A DNA stretch of 64,000 bases from VXNE01 sp965206615 (GTDB lineage: Bacteria; Pseudomonadota; Gammaproteobacteria; Pseudomonadales; Azotimanducaceae), in contig CBDBKI010000005.1 of NCBI GenBank assembly GCA_965206615.1, positions 434,001 to 498,000 on the forward strand. Direction: 5' to 3'. Below, piece after piece: positions 1-8,928 of this stretch. Both the position numbers and the translations under genes were made by a program. Each line of letters begins with the position of its first letter. Within the stretch, counting starts at the first letter, position 1. A model generated the notes under the pieces. It did no database searches and was not told the origin of the DNA. It saw nothing but the letters and a program-made list of their open reading frames with translations.

Positions 1-1
1 A

Positions 2-901
2 CTCGAGTCGAACGGGCTCACGATCATCCCGCCCGAGGTCACGGGGGTCACCGAGGCAATCCTCGACCGCTGCTCCGAAGTGCTGCTGGCGGAGTTCACC
101 CGGATGACCGGTTGCCCCATCAGCCTCGAAAACGGTCCCGAGGGAGACCTCGAATGGCCCGACGGCACGGACCGCATCATGGCGAGCGTGGGCCTGCCGC
201 CCGAGCCAAAGCCCAGCGTGATGCTGATGCAGCAACTGCTCCAGCGCGACCGCTGCTTTCGCGACCTGCTGACGAACCCCCGGGTCGACGCGCTGGTCAG
301 TTACCTGATCCAGGGCGGCTTCCCCTTCGAGTTCCCCTTCCGCATGCGCCGGCTGGACAACTCGACGTCCTACCTGAAGTGGCGGAGCACGCCCCCGGCC
401 GAGGGCCAGACGGGGTTCTCCAAACCCGGGTCGATCGCCCTGCACCCCGACCAGCGAGGCTGTCCGATGCCCTGGGGCGGGAACGCCCTGGCCGTCAACG
501 CCACGTGGATGCTCACCCCGTATTCGAAGGAGGACGGATGCCTGGCGTACGTCCCCCGCTCCCACCTCGCCGCCGGCTATCCGGGGCTCGATGCGGACGC
601 CCGGGCGGTCCCGGCGGAAGGGCCGCGCGGGTCGGTGATTCTCTGGCACGGCGCGACCTGGCACGGCAGCTTTCCCAAGCTGACCCCGGGACTGCGCCTG
701 AACGCGATCGGCTTCTATCGCCACTTCTCGCTCAGCCCGCAGGAGAACCTCCAGATGACCATCCCCGATGGGCTGTGGGAGGATTGCGCCGAGCCGGCGC
801 GTCTGCGGGAGATGCTCGGGATCGATGACGTGTTCCCATACAAGGCACAGATGATGCCCGTGCCGAGGCTGGCTCGCGCCGGCCAGGAGCTTGCGCCGTA
901 G
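2..901 (+). CDS. Phytanoyl-CoA dioxygenase (PhyH) family protein, 5' end outside window
   Basis: The reading frame is open from base 2, so the start lies upstream of the window; about 300 codons are visible. The family contains Fe(II)/2-oxoglutarate-dependent oxygenases that hydroxylate small molecules or acyl chains. Visible family signs are an opening segment reading SNGLTIIPPEVTGV, a likely metal triad with HPDQ as the H-x-D pair, and a distal histidine in the stretch WHGATWHGS near the C-terminus. The substrate cannot be told from sequence; in bacteria these enzymes often act in secondary or osmolyte metabolism. The stop codon falls inside a palindromic repeat shared with the convergent Nramp-like gene. 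Confidence 0.85.
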   Translation, partial: LESNGLTIIPPEVTGVTEAILDRCSEVLLAEFTRMTGCPISLENGPEGDLEWPDGTDRIMASVGLPPEPKPSVMLMQQLLQRDRCFRDLLTNPRVDALVSYLIQGGFPFEFPFRMRRLDNSTSYLKWRSTPPAEGQTGFSKPGSIALHPDQRGCPMPWGGNALAVNATWMLTPYSKEDGCLAYVPRSHLAAGYPGLDADARAVPAEGPRGSVILWHGATWHGSFPKLTPGLRLNAIGFYRHFSLSPQENLQMTIPDGLWEDCAEPARLREMLGIDDVFPYKAQMMPVPRLARAGQELAP

Positions 902-948
902 AAGTTTCGCGCAGCGAAACTTCCAACGCGACCGTCAGGTCGCGCTAA
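885..948. repeat. REP-like palindromic repeat, copy 1 (between convergent genes)
   Basis: About 63 bp made of two hairpins. The first is GAAGTTTCGC, loop gca, GCGAAACTTC (901-923). The second is GCGACC, loop gtca, GGTCGC. It carries the stop codons of both flanking convergent genes (899-901 and 945-947), so it probably acts as a two-way terminator. An almost identical inverted copy is at 17939-18002 (two substitutions and one inserted base), and the second hairpin alone recurs at 6255-6282. Confidence 0.85.
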
Positions 949-2324
949 CCCGCCAGGAGGTTGCGGATGATGAACAGCGACAGGAACGCCTGCACGAGGA
1001 AGATCCCGCCCACCGCCCACCGCACCCAGGTCCCCGGCAGGACGCGGGGGTCCATGCGGCGCTTCTGCAGGTAGAACGTCAGGAAGCTCTGCAGGGGCAG
1101 CATGAACGCCCCGTAGGTGGCGCCGAAGGTGACCAGCACGATCGGCTGCGGGAACCACAGGTAGAGCCCGCAGCTCACCATGGGCATGGCGACGATGTAA
1201 CCCGTGATCCACTTGCGGCGCAGCGCCAGGTTGCTGCGCGGGATGAAGCCGAGGGTCACCAGCAGGTCCGGGAAACTGCGCGATCCGGCGCCGATGCCGG
1301 ACAGCGACGTCGAGAACAGGATGCAGAAGGCGCCGAAGCTGAAGAGCCAGAAGGACCAGGGGCCGAGGGTCTGCGTGTACATCCGGGACAGGACCGAGAT
1401 GGTGTCGGAACCGGCCGGCTGTTCGCCGATGCGATGCAGCACGCCGGCGCCGAGGAAATAGAACGACAGCGTCGCGAGGGTCAGGATGAAGAGCGTGACC
1501 CACACGTCGGTCTGCACCACGCGCACCCACCCCCGTGCGCGGGCGACCCATCCGGGATCGTCGTGGTCGCCGCCGATGAACGTCGGGTAACCCTTCTCGA
1601 CACACCAGTAGGTGTAAGCGGCGATCTCTCCCGAAGCGACGCCCGTAGCTCCGTACATGGCGAGCGCCAGCACCGCGTGTTCGAGGGGGAAGTCGAAGGT
1701 AAGGCCGGAGAGCAGGTCGGCGGGGGTGGCCCGGAAGTCCGTCGTCTGCATGAGGAGCGCCGACACGATCGTCGCCGCCGTGAAGCTCATCACGAGGACC
1801 AGCATCACCTTCTCGAGGCGCATGTACGCGCCGGTGCCGAGGATCAGCATGACCAGTGCGGCGGCCGAGATGGTGGCCCAAGTCTCGTTCAGGGCCGGCA
1901 CGAAGGGTTCGAGGAGCAGTCCGAGCGCCTGCCCGGCCCCGCCGATGATCCCGCCGCCGATGAGGATGCCGGGCACGAAGCCCACCAGGCCGAGCCAGAC
2001 GGGCCAGGCGACCCGTTCCATGTTGAAGAACCGGAGCTTGCCGGGCAGCCGGTTCAGCGCGCGCAGGTAGGTGTCCCCGGTCGTGACCACGTAGCGCGCG
2101 AGTTCCGCCTGGATCAGGGACTTGATCCAGCAGGAGAGCAGCACCCACCAGAGGAGCACGAAGCCGACGGCCGCGCCGAGCCCCGCCGTGAGCAGAATCT
2201 CGCCTGAACCCACGATGGAACCCGATACGACGATACCCGGACCAAGATTGCGCATGCGGCCGAGGAGCCCCACGGGCGGTTCCCGGGTCTCGCCGGGCCG
2301 GATGGTGTAAGGGTCGTCGCTCAA
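945..2324 (-). CDS. Nramp-family transporter with non-canonical metal-site motifs
   Basis: 459 residues with about eleven hydrophobic segments and the Nramp opening GPGIVVSGSIVGSGE. Canonical Nramp proteins import Mn2+/Fe2+ with protons, using DPGN in helix 1 and MPH in helix 6. Here helix 1 reads GSIVGSGE and helix 6 reads MYGATGVASGE, so both metal-binding motifs are replaced. This places it in a divergent Nramp-related clade whose substrate may not be Mn or Fe. It is an inner-membrane protein. The gene is convergent with the PhyH gene and ends inside the REP-like element. It is followed upstream (higher coordinates) by an unrelated secreted protein. Confidence 0.85.
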   Translation of the reverse strand: MSDDPYTIRPGETREPPVGLLGRMRNLGPGIVVSGSIVGSGEILLTAGLGAAVGFVLLWWVLLSCWIKSLIQAELARYVVTTGDTYLRALNRLPGKLRFFNMERVAWPVWLGLVGFVPGILIGGGIIGGAGQALGLLLEPFVPALNETWATISAAALVMLILGTGAYMRLEKVMLVLVMSFTAATIVSALLMQTTDFRATPADLLSGLTFDFPLEHAVLALAMYGATGVASGEIAAYTYWCVEKGYPTFIGGDHDDPGWVARARGWVRVVQTDVWVTLFILTLATLSFYFLGAGVLHRIGEQPAGSDTISVLSRMYTQTLGPWSFWLFSFGAFCILFSTSLSGIGAGSRSFPDLLVTLGFIPRSNLALRRKWITGYIVAMPMVSCGLYLWFPQPIVLVTFGATYGAFMLPLQSFLTFYLQKRRMDPRVLPGTWVRWAVGGIFLVQAFLSLFIIRNLLAG

Positions 2325-2409
2325 CGTCGGTCTCCCGATCGGTACGGTGGCATCCCCGCCCGTGCGGTTGGCGACGCAGGTCGCGTTCGACTATACGGCG
2401 GAACGTGCG

Positions 2410-3090
2410 CTATGGCGACAGCGGTACGCACTCGTAGTCCCGGTAGCGCACCCTGCGGTTGTCGTCGAGGGTGCGGAACAGGAATGCCCGGCCCCGGATG
2501 GAGAACTGCAACTCCTCGATCAGCAACGCGTCGAGGTCGGGGTCGCGAAGGAAGCTCATCTCCTGGCGGAACTCGCGGACGGTGACGGTCGGTGCCGGCG
2601 ACACCTCGTCGAGGGCCTCGAGGACGAAGCGCGTGGGGACGAAACCCGACTTGCGGACCGTCAGCGTCCCCTGCAGCTTGTCGAGGAATGCCTCCGGGGG
2701 ACCGTCTTCCGAAGGCGCCAGGGCGAAGGTGAAGGTCAGCGTCTCGTAGTCTTCGTCCGCGAGTACGACGGTGTCCTCGCGCGCCATGGTGCCGAGGTCG
2801 AATTCGGTGGGCTGACCGCGACGTTCCCGGTCCTTGGCACCCCGTTCGTAGCGCTCGAGCTCCTCGCGTGTCGGCGCCCGTTCGTTGATGGCCAGGAGTT
2901 GCCAGCCTGCTGCCGGGGTGAACCGTTCTTCCATCAGGCGTCCTTCGACCCTGGCCACCGTCGTATAGCTGCAGGACAGCCGATCGTCCGTCGGTGGGTT
3001 GCTCTCGGCGACGGATCGGAAGAGGGAGAGGGCGCGGCCGTCCGGGGCCCCGAGGGCCAGCAGCAGCAGGGAAGCGGCGCCGGCGCTCAC
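2410..3090 (-). CDS. Secreted protein of unknown function
   Basis: 226 residues. The N-terminus, MSAGAASLLLLALGAPDGRA, looks like a short signal peptide, so the product is probably periplasmic. The rest is charged and soluble, with the phrase LTFTFALAP and a stretch KLQGTLTVRKSGFVPTRFVL resembling a LolA/LolB-like or outer-membrane-processing beta fold; that likeness is only an impression. Two cysteines (in SCSYTTV and YECVPLSP) could form a disulfide. It lies 18 bp downstream of the sulfatase gene on the same strand, so the two are probably co-transcribed. No family is recognised with certainty. Confidence 0.7.
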   Translation of the reverse strand: MSAGAASLLLLALGAPDGRALSLFRSVAESNPPTDDRLSCSYTTVARVEGRLMEERFTPAAGWQLLAINERAPTREELERYERGAKDRERRGQPTEFDLGTMAREDTVVLADEDYETLTFTFALAPSEDGPPEAFLDKLQGTLTVRKSGFVPTRFVLEALDEVSPAPTVTVREFRQEMSFLRDPDLDALLIEELQFSIRGRAFLFRTLDDNRRVRYRDYECVPLSP

Positions 3091-3108
3091 GTCAGCGCCA
3101 CGGGCCGG

Positions 3109-4560
3109 TCATAGCCCAAGCCGCGCGTACTGCGATGGCGGCGCGTCCGCCCGCTGCATGGTCCGTCGGAGCAACTCCACGTACCGTGCCTCGGCGGCGC
3201 TCCCGAGGAGGTTCCGCGTCTGCCCCGGATCGTTGCGAATGTCGAACAGCTGCGACGCCCGGACGATGTCCGTCCTGCGCATCGTCGAGCGGGCCCGGAT
3301 GACCGGCATGTCGGTATACGGCAGGAACTGGCCCAACTCCGCGTCCCGGAACATGCCGGCGCCCGGCAGGCTGTGGAAGTGGTACGACGTCGGCACCTGG
3401 TAGTGCATGTACAGCGGCGCGTTCTCCGCGCGGGCGGCGGCGCGCATGTAGGTGTGCTCGCCGTCGGTCACGTTGACCGGCATGCCGAACCAGCCATAGA
3501 GGACGGCTTCCCGCGCCACGGCGGCGTCCCGCTCGAACACCCCGCGCAGCGACTCGCCGTGGATCGCATGCGGACATTCGATGCCGAAGTAGTCGAGCAA
3601 CGTCGGCATCACGTCGATGTTCTGGCTGAGTTGCCCGCGCCGCTGGCCGGCATTCCGGTTCCCCGGCAGCTTGGCGACCAACGGCAGGTTGCCGAGCTCG
3701 TTCCAGGCGTGCCAGCGGTTCTTGCCGGTGCAGCCGTGTTCGCCGATCAGGTGGCCGTGGTCGGTGGTGAGGATGATGAGCGTCTCGTCGAAGATGCCCT
3801 GGCGCTCCAGCTCATCGAGCAGCTTGCCGAGGAACTCGTCGGCCATCGAGAGGGTGCCCGCGTACTGCCGGCGCAGGTGCCGGATGGCGTCGTCCCCGCC
3901 TTCGGCCGCATCGTAGCCGGTCCACATGTTGACGGGGCCGGTCCAGTCGTCGCCGTATTGGTCGACATAGGCACGCGGACAGTCGAACGGCTCGTGCGGA
4001 TCGAAGCCCTCCACCCAGAGCAGGAAGTCGTCCGTCCCCTCGTTGCGCTTGAGCCAGTCGATGGCGCCGAGGAAGGTCTTCGGGGTCGGGAACTCGGCCG
4101 CGGACGTGAACCGCTCGGCGTTCAACGCGTACTGCTCCGTCCACCGGCCGAGGTGTTCCGGTTCCGCGGGAGGCCGGGCGCGCGACTGCCAGCAGTCGTT
4201 CTCCTGTCCGCGATGGAACTGATAGGTGTCGAACTGCGTGTGGTAGTTCTCGCCGCCGACGTGGAAGTAATGGTAGTGGTCGGTCTCCATGTGGGAGCGG
4301 ATGCCGGCCTTGCGCAGCAGGCCGGGGAACGGCACGTCGAACGGTTCGACGGCGCCCCACGGCCGCTCGAGGAAGTTGAGGCGCCCGGTCAGGATGTCCC
4401 GGCGCGCCGGCATGCACGGCGCCGAGCCCAGCCAGTGGTTGTCGTGCACGACGCCGTTCTGCGCCAGCCGGCTGAGGTTCGGCGCGCGGACCCAGTCATT
4501 GCCGTAGATCGGCAGGTAGTTGCGGTTCAGGCTGTCGAGCAGGACGAAGACGGCTTTCAT
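3109..4560 (-). CDS. Sulfatase (arylsulfatase/alkaline-phosphatase superfamily)
   Basis: 483 residues, no signal peptide, so probably cytoplasmic. It hydrolyses sulfate (or phosphonate) esters. The sulfatase signature C-x-P-x-R is present as C49-M-P-A-R53; the cysteine is normally converted to formylglycine by a maturase (FGE), which is not encoded here. Metal-binding residues include D9 in VFVLLDSLNRN and the later TTDHGHLIGEHG stretch. The N-terminal phrasing matches sulfatases acting on small organic sulfates or polysaccharides. The secreted protein 18 bp downstream is probably in the same transcript. The substrate is unknown. Confidence 0.88.
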   Translation of the reverse strand: MKAVFVLLDSLNRNYLPIYGNDWVRAPNLSRLAQNGVVHDNHWLGSAPCMPARRDILTGRLNFLERPWGAVEPFDVPFPGLLRKAGIRSHMETDHYHYFHVGGENYHTQFDTYQFHRGQENDCWQSRARPPAEPEHLGRWTEQYALNAERFTSAAEFPTPKTFLGAIDWLKRNEGTDDFLLWVEGFDPHEPFDCPRAYVDQYGDDWTGPVNMWTGYDAAEGGDDAIRHLRRQYAGTLSMADEFLGKLLDELERQGIFDETLIILTTDHGHLIGEHGCTGKNRWHAWNELGNLPLVAKLPGNRNAGQRRGQLSQNIDVMPTLLDYFGIECPHAIHGESLRGVFERDAAVAREAVLYGWFGMPVNVTDGEHTYMRAAARAENAPLYMHYQVPTSYHFHSLPGAGMFRDAELGQFLPYTDMPVIRARSTMRRTDIVRASQLFDIRNDPGQTRNLLGSAAEARYVELLRRTMQRADAPPSQYARLGL

Positions 4561-4634
4561 GGGGACTCCGCAGGCGGGGGGTGGGAGTCAAAGTAGGAGA
4601 GCCGGTCGGGGTTTGCAACCGGCGGGCCTGGCGC

Positions 4635-5591
4635 TCAGGCTGCATAGGCGGCGCCGATGCAGCAGGCGGTGCAGGTCGAGAGTGCATAGATGTCGGCAAG
4701 CCGGTTGCCTCGTAGCAAGGCGAGCGTCGCCGCGACGACCGGTTGTGCCGCTGCCGCGACCCGAACCACCAGCTCGTCCGCCGCCAACAGCGCCAGGACT
4801 GCGAATGCCACGTACGCCGGCACGGCCACGGCCACGAGCGGGCGCGCAAGGAGGCGTCTTGCCTGTTGGACCCCGCAAGCCGCGTCGAGCAACTGGCGGT
4901 AGTCCGTCGTCCACCGTTCCCAGAGCCGCAGCCACCGAATGAACACCAGGTTGGCAAGGGTCCAGCTCGCGGCGACAGCAACGTAGAGCCCGATTCGCGA
5001 CCGTGCGCCGTCGAGGACGAGGATCGCGGCCAGCAGCACGACGTGGGCCAGCAGCAGTCTGGGGCCGAGTGCGAACGGCGTGGCCCGCGTCGACCGCGTT
5101 CGGTTCGAGGAAACTACCATGGTCGACGTGAACTGGGCGATCTGGCAGATCGCGAACACCGCCAAGAGCCGCCACCAATGCCAGTCCGCCGGGATGGCGC
5201 CAACCGTTACGACCAAGGGCGACAGCCAGATCGCCCAGAGCGGTACGGCTGTCACCGACGAGACGGCGAAATTGCCCGCCAGCCAGGTGGGAGTGCCGAC
5301 GCCTGCGGAACGATAGAGCCAACGCTCGGCGCCGCGAACGAGCAACCGCGCGACCATCCAGGGCCACGCGATGTGCAGTGCAAGGACCGTCAGCGCGACG
5401 GTAGTAACGCGGCCGACCGTAGTCCCGGGATCGGCCAGCATCAGGACGAACCCAGGCACCACGAGCAGCATCGGAGCCGCGGTGGCGGCGAGGGCGCCCC
5501 AGAGGAATCGATCGGCCGCAACCAAAGCGCGCACGCGGGGCCAGGCCAGCCCCGTGATCGTCCGAATGTAGTCAGCGTACGCTGATGCCAC
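4635..5591 (-). CDS. Polytopic membrane protein, probable permease partner of the ABC ATPase
   Basis: About 318 residues from a GTG at 5591; an ATG at 5651 would add 20 residues but overlap the ATPase gene by 80 bp. There are eight to ten hydrophobic segments, for example AATAAPMLLVVPGFVLMLAD and LLLAHVVLLAAILVL, with short charged loops. It shows no family motif I recognise. Its position directly after, and overlapping, the ATP-binding gene makes it the likely membrane half of a small ABC exporter. The C-terminus carries CTACC, an unusual cysteine cluster. Confidence 0.65.
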   Translation of the reverse strand: MASAYADYIRTITGLAWPRVRALVAADRFLWGALAATAAPMLLVVPGFVLMLADPGTTVGRVTTVALTVLALHIAWPWMVARLLVRGAERWLYRSAGVGTPTWLAGNFAVSSVTAVPLWAIWLSPLVVTVGAIPADWHWWRLLAVFAICQIAQFTSTMVVSSNRTRSTRATPFALGPRLLLAHVVLLAAILVLDGARSRIGLYVAVAASWTLANLVFIRWLRLWERWTTDYRQLLDAACGVQQARRLLARPLVAVAVPAYVAFAVLALLAADELVVRVAAAAQPVVAATLALLRGNRLADIYALSTCTACCIGAAYAA

Positions 5592-6174
5592 GGTTCGCGA
5601 TCTCGAGCACGGTCCACGGTCCGCCGGCGCCGGGCTCGCCGTGCGTCGCATACACGACCGTCCCGGCGAAGCCGTTGATCAGCTCGGACACCACCCCAGC
5701 GGCATCCGCATCCAGGCCATTGGCGATTTCGTCGAGCAGCAGCAGGTCCGGCGATTTGACCATCGCGACTGCCAGCAGCGCCTTCTTGCGTGCGCCCTCG
5801 GAGAGCGCCCCGAGCGTCGTGCCAGCGCCTTCGCGGACGCCGAACCGATCCAGCCAACTCTGCCATTGCCGTCGCGGTTTGCCGAACGACTTCGTGGTCA
5901 ATCTCCCCAGCGCCGACAGTGTCAGGTCGCGAGGAATGGGGATGGCGTCCGACACTACGCCGATGCGATCCACCATCGACCGCGTCGGTACGCCGTGGTG
6001 CAGCACTTCGCCCGCCAACGGGCGGAGCAGGCCGGCGATCGTCAGCAGCAACGTCGACTTGCCGACGCCGTTCGCGCCCCGTACCAGTAGCCGGGAGGTC
6101 GCGACTCCGGCATCGAAGCCCTCGATCAGCGGTGTTGCGTAACCGATGCTGAGTCTCTCGAATCTCAGTGTCAT
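5572..6174 (-). CDS. ABC transporter ATP-binding protein
   Basis: 200 residues from the ATG at 6174 (MTLRFERLS); longer frames upstream have no coding character. It has the Walker A motif GANGVGKST, a variant ABC signature LSEGARKK, the Walker B LLLLDEIANG, and the H-loop histidine in YATHGEP. The small size and the motif style resemble CcmA- or bacitracin-type exporters. It overlaps the downstream membrane protein gene by 20 bp, indicating translational coupling and a two-gene transporter. The cargo is unknown. Confidence 0.85.
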   Translation of the reverse strand: MTLRFERLSIGYATPLIEGFDAGVATSRLLVRGANGVGKSTLLLTIAGLLRPLAGEVLHHGVPTRSMVDRIGVVSDAIPIPRDLTLSALGRLTTKSFGKPRRQWQSWLDRFGVREGAGTTLGALSEGARKKALLAVAMVKSPDLLLLDEIANGLDADAAGVVSELINGFAGTVVYATHGEPGAGGPWTVLEIANRGISVR

Positions 6175-6254
6175 GCGCGCGGGATCAGGGCAAGGTGCTT
6201 GAATGTGTTCGATCCAGGGTGGGCGGCGGTTTACTGGCCCGCAAGGCGATCTTG

Positions 6255-6282
6255 TCCAACGCGACCGCCAGGTCGCGCTAGC
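6255..6282. repeat. REP-like repeat, partial copy (second hairpin only)
   Basis: The bases TCCAACGCGACC, loop gcca, GGTCGCGCTA match the second hairpin of the repeats at 885-948 and 17939-18002. It sits in the 212-bp gap between the ABC ATPase start and the thioesterase stop. I see no gene in the rest of that gap. Confidence 0.7.
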
Positions 6283-6386
6283 GCCACCATAGCCATCGCC
6301 CTGGCGGGCGCTGCCTCTGGCCCCAGCCCAGAGCCGTTCCAGCACGGCGTCGGCCATCGCGCTGTCACGCGAAGTCCGACACCCTG

Positions 6387-6791
6387 CTAGCGCCGCCCCG
6401 CATCGAGCTTGTAGGTGACCACCGCCGTCGCGATCTCGTTGCCGGCCGGGTCCGTCACGCACACCTCGCCCACGGAGATCGTACCGCCGCGGCGACGTAC
6501 GGTGGCCGTGGCCGTGAGGTCGGCTCCGACGGCGAGGCGCAGGAAGTTGATGGTGAAGCCAACCGTGGCGCCACGCGCGTTCGGCGGCGGGTCCGGCAGC
6601 GACCAGAACGCGGCGGTGGCGGCGGTGTCGATGAAGGCACTGATCGCGCCGCCGTGAATCCGCCCGATGCCGAGGTGCTGGCGGTACGGCATCCGCATCA
6701 CCACCCGATCGGGGGCGTAGTCGACGAGTTCGATGCCGAGGGTGCGGGCGAAACCCTCCTGTGCGATGCCGTTGACGCGGTCGAGACCCAT
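6387..6791 (-). CDS. PaaI-type hotdog-fold thioesterase
   Basis: 134 residues from the ATG at 6791 (MGLDRVNG); the longer open frame upstream is non-coding in character. It has the hotdog-fold signature GIGRIHGGAISAFIDTAATA, in which the HGG and the following acidic residue form the active site of PaaI/YdiI-type acyl-CoA thioesterases. The tail GEVCVTDPAGNEIATAVVTYKL is also typical. It probably releases free acids from aromatic or medium-chain acyl-CoA. It lies 7 bp downstream of an NTF2-like gene on the same strand, forming a small operon. Confidence 0.85.
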   Translation of the reverse strand: MGLDRVNGIAQEGFARTLGIELVDYAPDRVVMRMPYRQHLGIGRIHGGAISAFIDTAATAAFWSLPDPPPNARGATVGFTINFLRLAVGADLTATATVRRRGGTISVGEVCVTDPAGNEIATAVVTYKLDAGRR

Positions 6792-6798
6792 GGTGCGC

Positions 6799-7176
6799 TT
6801 ACCGCAGGTAGCTCGAACGGAACTGGATGCCCCAGTGTCCGTCCACGCGGGTGGCGATCCAGAGCGTCTCGAAGTGCTTGTAGACGGTGCCGTCGGCGTG
6901 GCGGCGGTCCACGGAGAGCGCGAGGTGTACCTTGTCGTCGCTGGCGTGTACCGCATCGATCGCCTCGACGGTGGTGTGGTCCCAGCCCTCTGCTTCGAGA
7001 CGGGCCCGGCCGGCGCGGCTGCGCTCGATGAACGCCTCGCGCGTGGCGATGGTCGTGAACGCGCCGTTCGCCAGGCGGATGTGCGGGTAGTTCAGGGTAT
7101 CCGCAAGCGCCTCGTGGTCCTGCGCGTTGAACGCGTCGATGAAACGTTGTGCGACGGCGATGGCGGCTACGCGCAT
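6799..7176 (-). CDS. NTF2/SnoaL-like domain protein
   Basis: 125 residues forming one NTF2-like cone fold: an N-terminal helix AQRFIDAFNAQDHEALADTL, then a strand-rich region ending in ETLWIATRVDGHWGIQFRSSYL. Members range from ketosteroid isomerase-like enzymes to non-catalytic partners. It is the first gene of a two-gene unit with the thioesterase. Nothing in it identifies a substrate. Confidence 0.8.
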   Translation of the reverse strand: MRVAAIAVAQRFIDAFNAQDHEALADTLNYPHIRLANGAFTTIATREAFIERSRAGRARLEAEGWDHTTVEAIDAVHASDDKVHLALSVDRRHADGTVYKHFETLWIATRVDGHWGIQFRSSYLR

Positions 7177-7313
7177 GGTGGGAGGGCTTCCTTCTCGGCT
7201 CTCTTCGGCTCTCGGCGGCGGCTGGGGCAGACACGTGTCTGCCCGGTGTGACCGGTCTGGTGGCGCCAGCGGCGTGGTAGCTTACCGCATCGCATTGCCT
7301 TGGGAGGGAAAGG

Positions 7314-8921
7314 GTGGCCGCACGCACGGAACTCCGCAGCTTCTGGACCTGGGGATACGTCTCGGACGAGCCGTCGCAAGCGGAACGTCAGGCCGCGGCA
7401 GAGCGCCTGTCGGCCCGCTTCGGCCGCCCGGTCGTCCCGCCGCCGATTCCGGCCATCGAGGATGTGGCGCTGCGGCCGCCCCGCATCGACATCCCGTCGC
7501 GCCTGGCGGACTTCGTGAATGCCGAGCACGCCGAGCGGGCGACCCACACCTACGGCGGACACAGCATGGAGTTGCTGAAGGCGCTGCGCGGCGTGTTCGA
7601 GAATCCGCCGGACGCGGTGGCCCATCCGCGTACGGAAGCGGAACTCGAAGCGGTGCTCGAGTGGTGCGACGCCGGACGCTACACGGCGATCCCGTATGGC
7701 GGGGGGACGTCTGTGGTCTGGGGACTGAATGTTCCGGAGACTGCCGAGGCGGCGGTCAGCATCGATCTGGACCAGCTGAACGAAGTCGTCGAGATCGACG
7801 AGGTGTCGCGCGCCGGCAGGTTCCAGGCCGGCATCCTGGGGCCGGACCTGGAAGCGGCCCTGCGACCGATGGGACTGACGCTGCGTCACTATCCCCAGAG
7901 TTTCCCCTGGTCCACGGTCGGTGGCTGGGTAGCCACGCGCTCCGGCGGGCACTACGCTACGAACCACACGCACATCGACGACTTCGTCGAATCGACGCGC
8001 ATGCTGTCTCCGGCGGGATGGATGGAAACGCGGCGGCTGCCCGGCAGCGGCGCGGGGCCGAGCCCGGACCGGCTGGTCGTGGGTTCGGAAGGGACGCTCG
8101 GCATCATCAGCGAGTGCTGGCTGCGCCTGCAGAAAAGGCCACGCTTTCGCGCGACGGCCGGCATCGTCTTCCCCGACTGGCACACGGGCAGCGAGGCGGT
8201 CCGCGCCATCGTGCAGGCCAAGCTGTGGCCCGCGAACCTGCGCATTCTCGATCCGGTCGAAGCCCGGGCGAGTGCCGGGCTCGACGGCACGTCCGCACTG
8301 CTGATCGTCGGCTTCGAGTCCGCGGACGTGCCGCAGGGTGAGCCCATCCGCGAAGCGGTCGCCATCGCCCGGGATCACGGGGGACAGGTTGCCGATGACG
8401 AGATCCGCATCGACGACGGCAGCGGGAAGGCGACGGGCCGCGGCGGCGCCGTGGGTGCCTGGCGCAATGCCTTCATCGGCGTCAATGCGGGGGTGAACAA
8501 CGGCTTGGGGCTCCTCTCCGACACCTTCGAGACGGCCATCACCTGGGATCGCTGGCCGGAGTTCGACGCGGCGGTACGGGCGCGCGTGCGACCGGTGCTC
8601 GATGAGGTGCTCGGGACGGGCGCGTCGCTGTCGTGCCGTTTCACGCACGTCTACCCGGACGGCCCGGCGCCGTACTACAGCTGGAACGGACCGGCCGCGC
8701 CCGGCGGCGAGTTCGAGCAGTGGGCCATCGTCAAGGACGCGGCGATGGCTGCCGTCGTCGACGCGGGCGGTACGGTGACGCACCACCATGCGGTGGGCCG
8801 CATGCACCGGCCGGGCTGGGACCGGCAACGTCCGGAGCTCTTCGCGGAGGTGCTGAAGGCGGCAAAACGACGGCTCGACCCGAACGGGATTCTCAATCCG
8901 GGCGTGCTGATCGACCCCTGA
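7314..8921 (+). CDS. FAD-linked oxidase, alkyldihydroxyacetone-phosphate synthase-like
   Basis: 535 residues from a GTG at 7314 preceded by a GGGAGGG ribosome site. An FAD_binding_4 domain (about residues 95-275) carries IPYGGGTSVVWG and VGGWVATRSGG, and a C-terminal FAD-oxidase domain ends in ILNPGVL. The triple histidine in GTVTHHHAVGR (about 490-492) matches the active-site histidines of alkyldihydroxyacetonephosphate synthase, which swaps an acyl for an alkyl chain in ether-lipid synthesis. Bacterial homologues also include glycolate- and lactate-type oxidases, so ether-lipid synthesis is likely but not proven. It is followed 7 bp later by a peptide-binding protein gene. Confidence 0.85.
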   Translation: MAARTELRSFWTWGYVSDEPSQAERQAAAERLSARFGRPVVPPPIPAIEDVALRPPRIDIPSRLADFVNAEHAERATHTYGGHSMELLKALRGVFENPPDAVAHPRTEAELEAVLEWCDAGRYTAIPYGGGTSVVWGLNVPETAEAAVSIDLDQLNEVVEIDEVSRAGRFQAGILGPDLEAALRPMGLTLRHYPQSFPWSTVGGWVATRSGGHYATNHTHIDDFVESTRMLSPAGWMETRRLPGSGAGPSPDRLVVGSEGTLGIISECWLRLQKRPRFRATAGIVFPDWHTGSEAVRAIVQAKLWPANLRILDPVEARASAGLDGTSALLIVGFESADVPQGEPIREAVAIARDHGGQVADDEIRIDDGSGKATGRGGAVGAWRNAFIGVNAGVNNGLGLLSDTFETAITWDRWPEFDAAVRARVRPVLDEVLGTGASLSCRFTHVYPDGPAPYYSWNGPAAPGGEFEQWAIVKDAAMAAVVDAGGTVTHHHAVGRMHRPGWDRQRPELFAEVLKAAKRRLDPNGILNPGVLIDP

Positions 8922-8928
8922 CACCGGC

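Noticed and set aside
891..2207. 438-codon plus-strand frame opposite the Nramp-like gene
   Set aside because: Composition is a shadow of the minus-strand gene; the translation is arginine/glutamate-rich without any motif, while the minus frame has clear transmembrane and family patterns.
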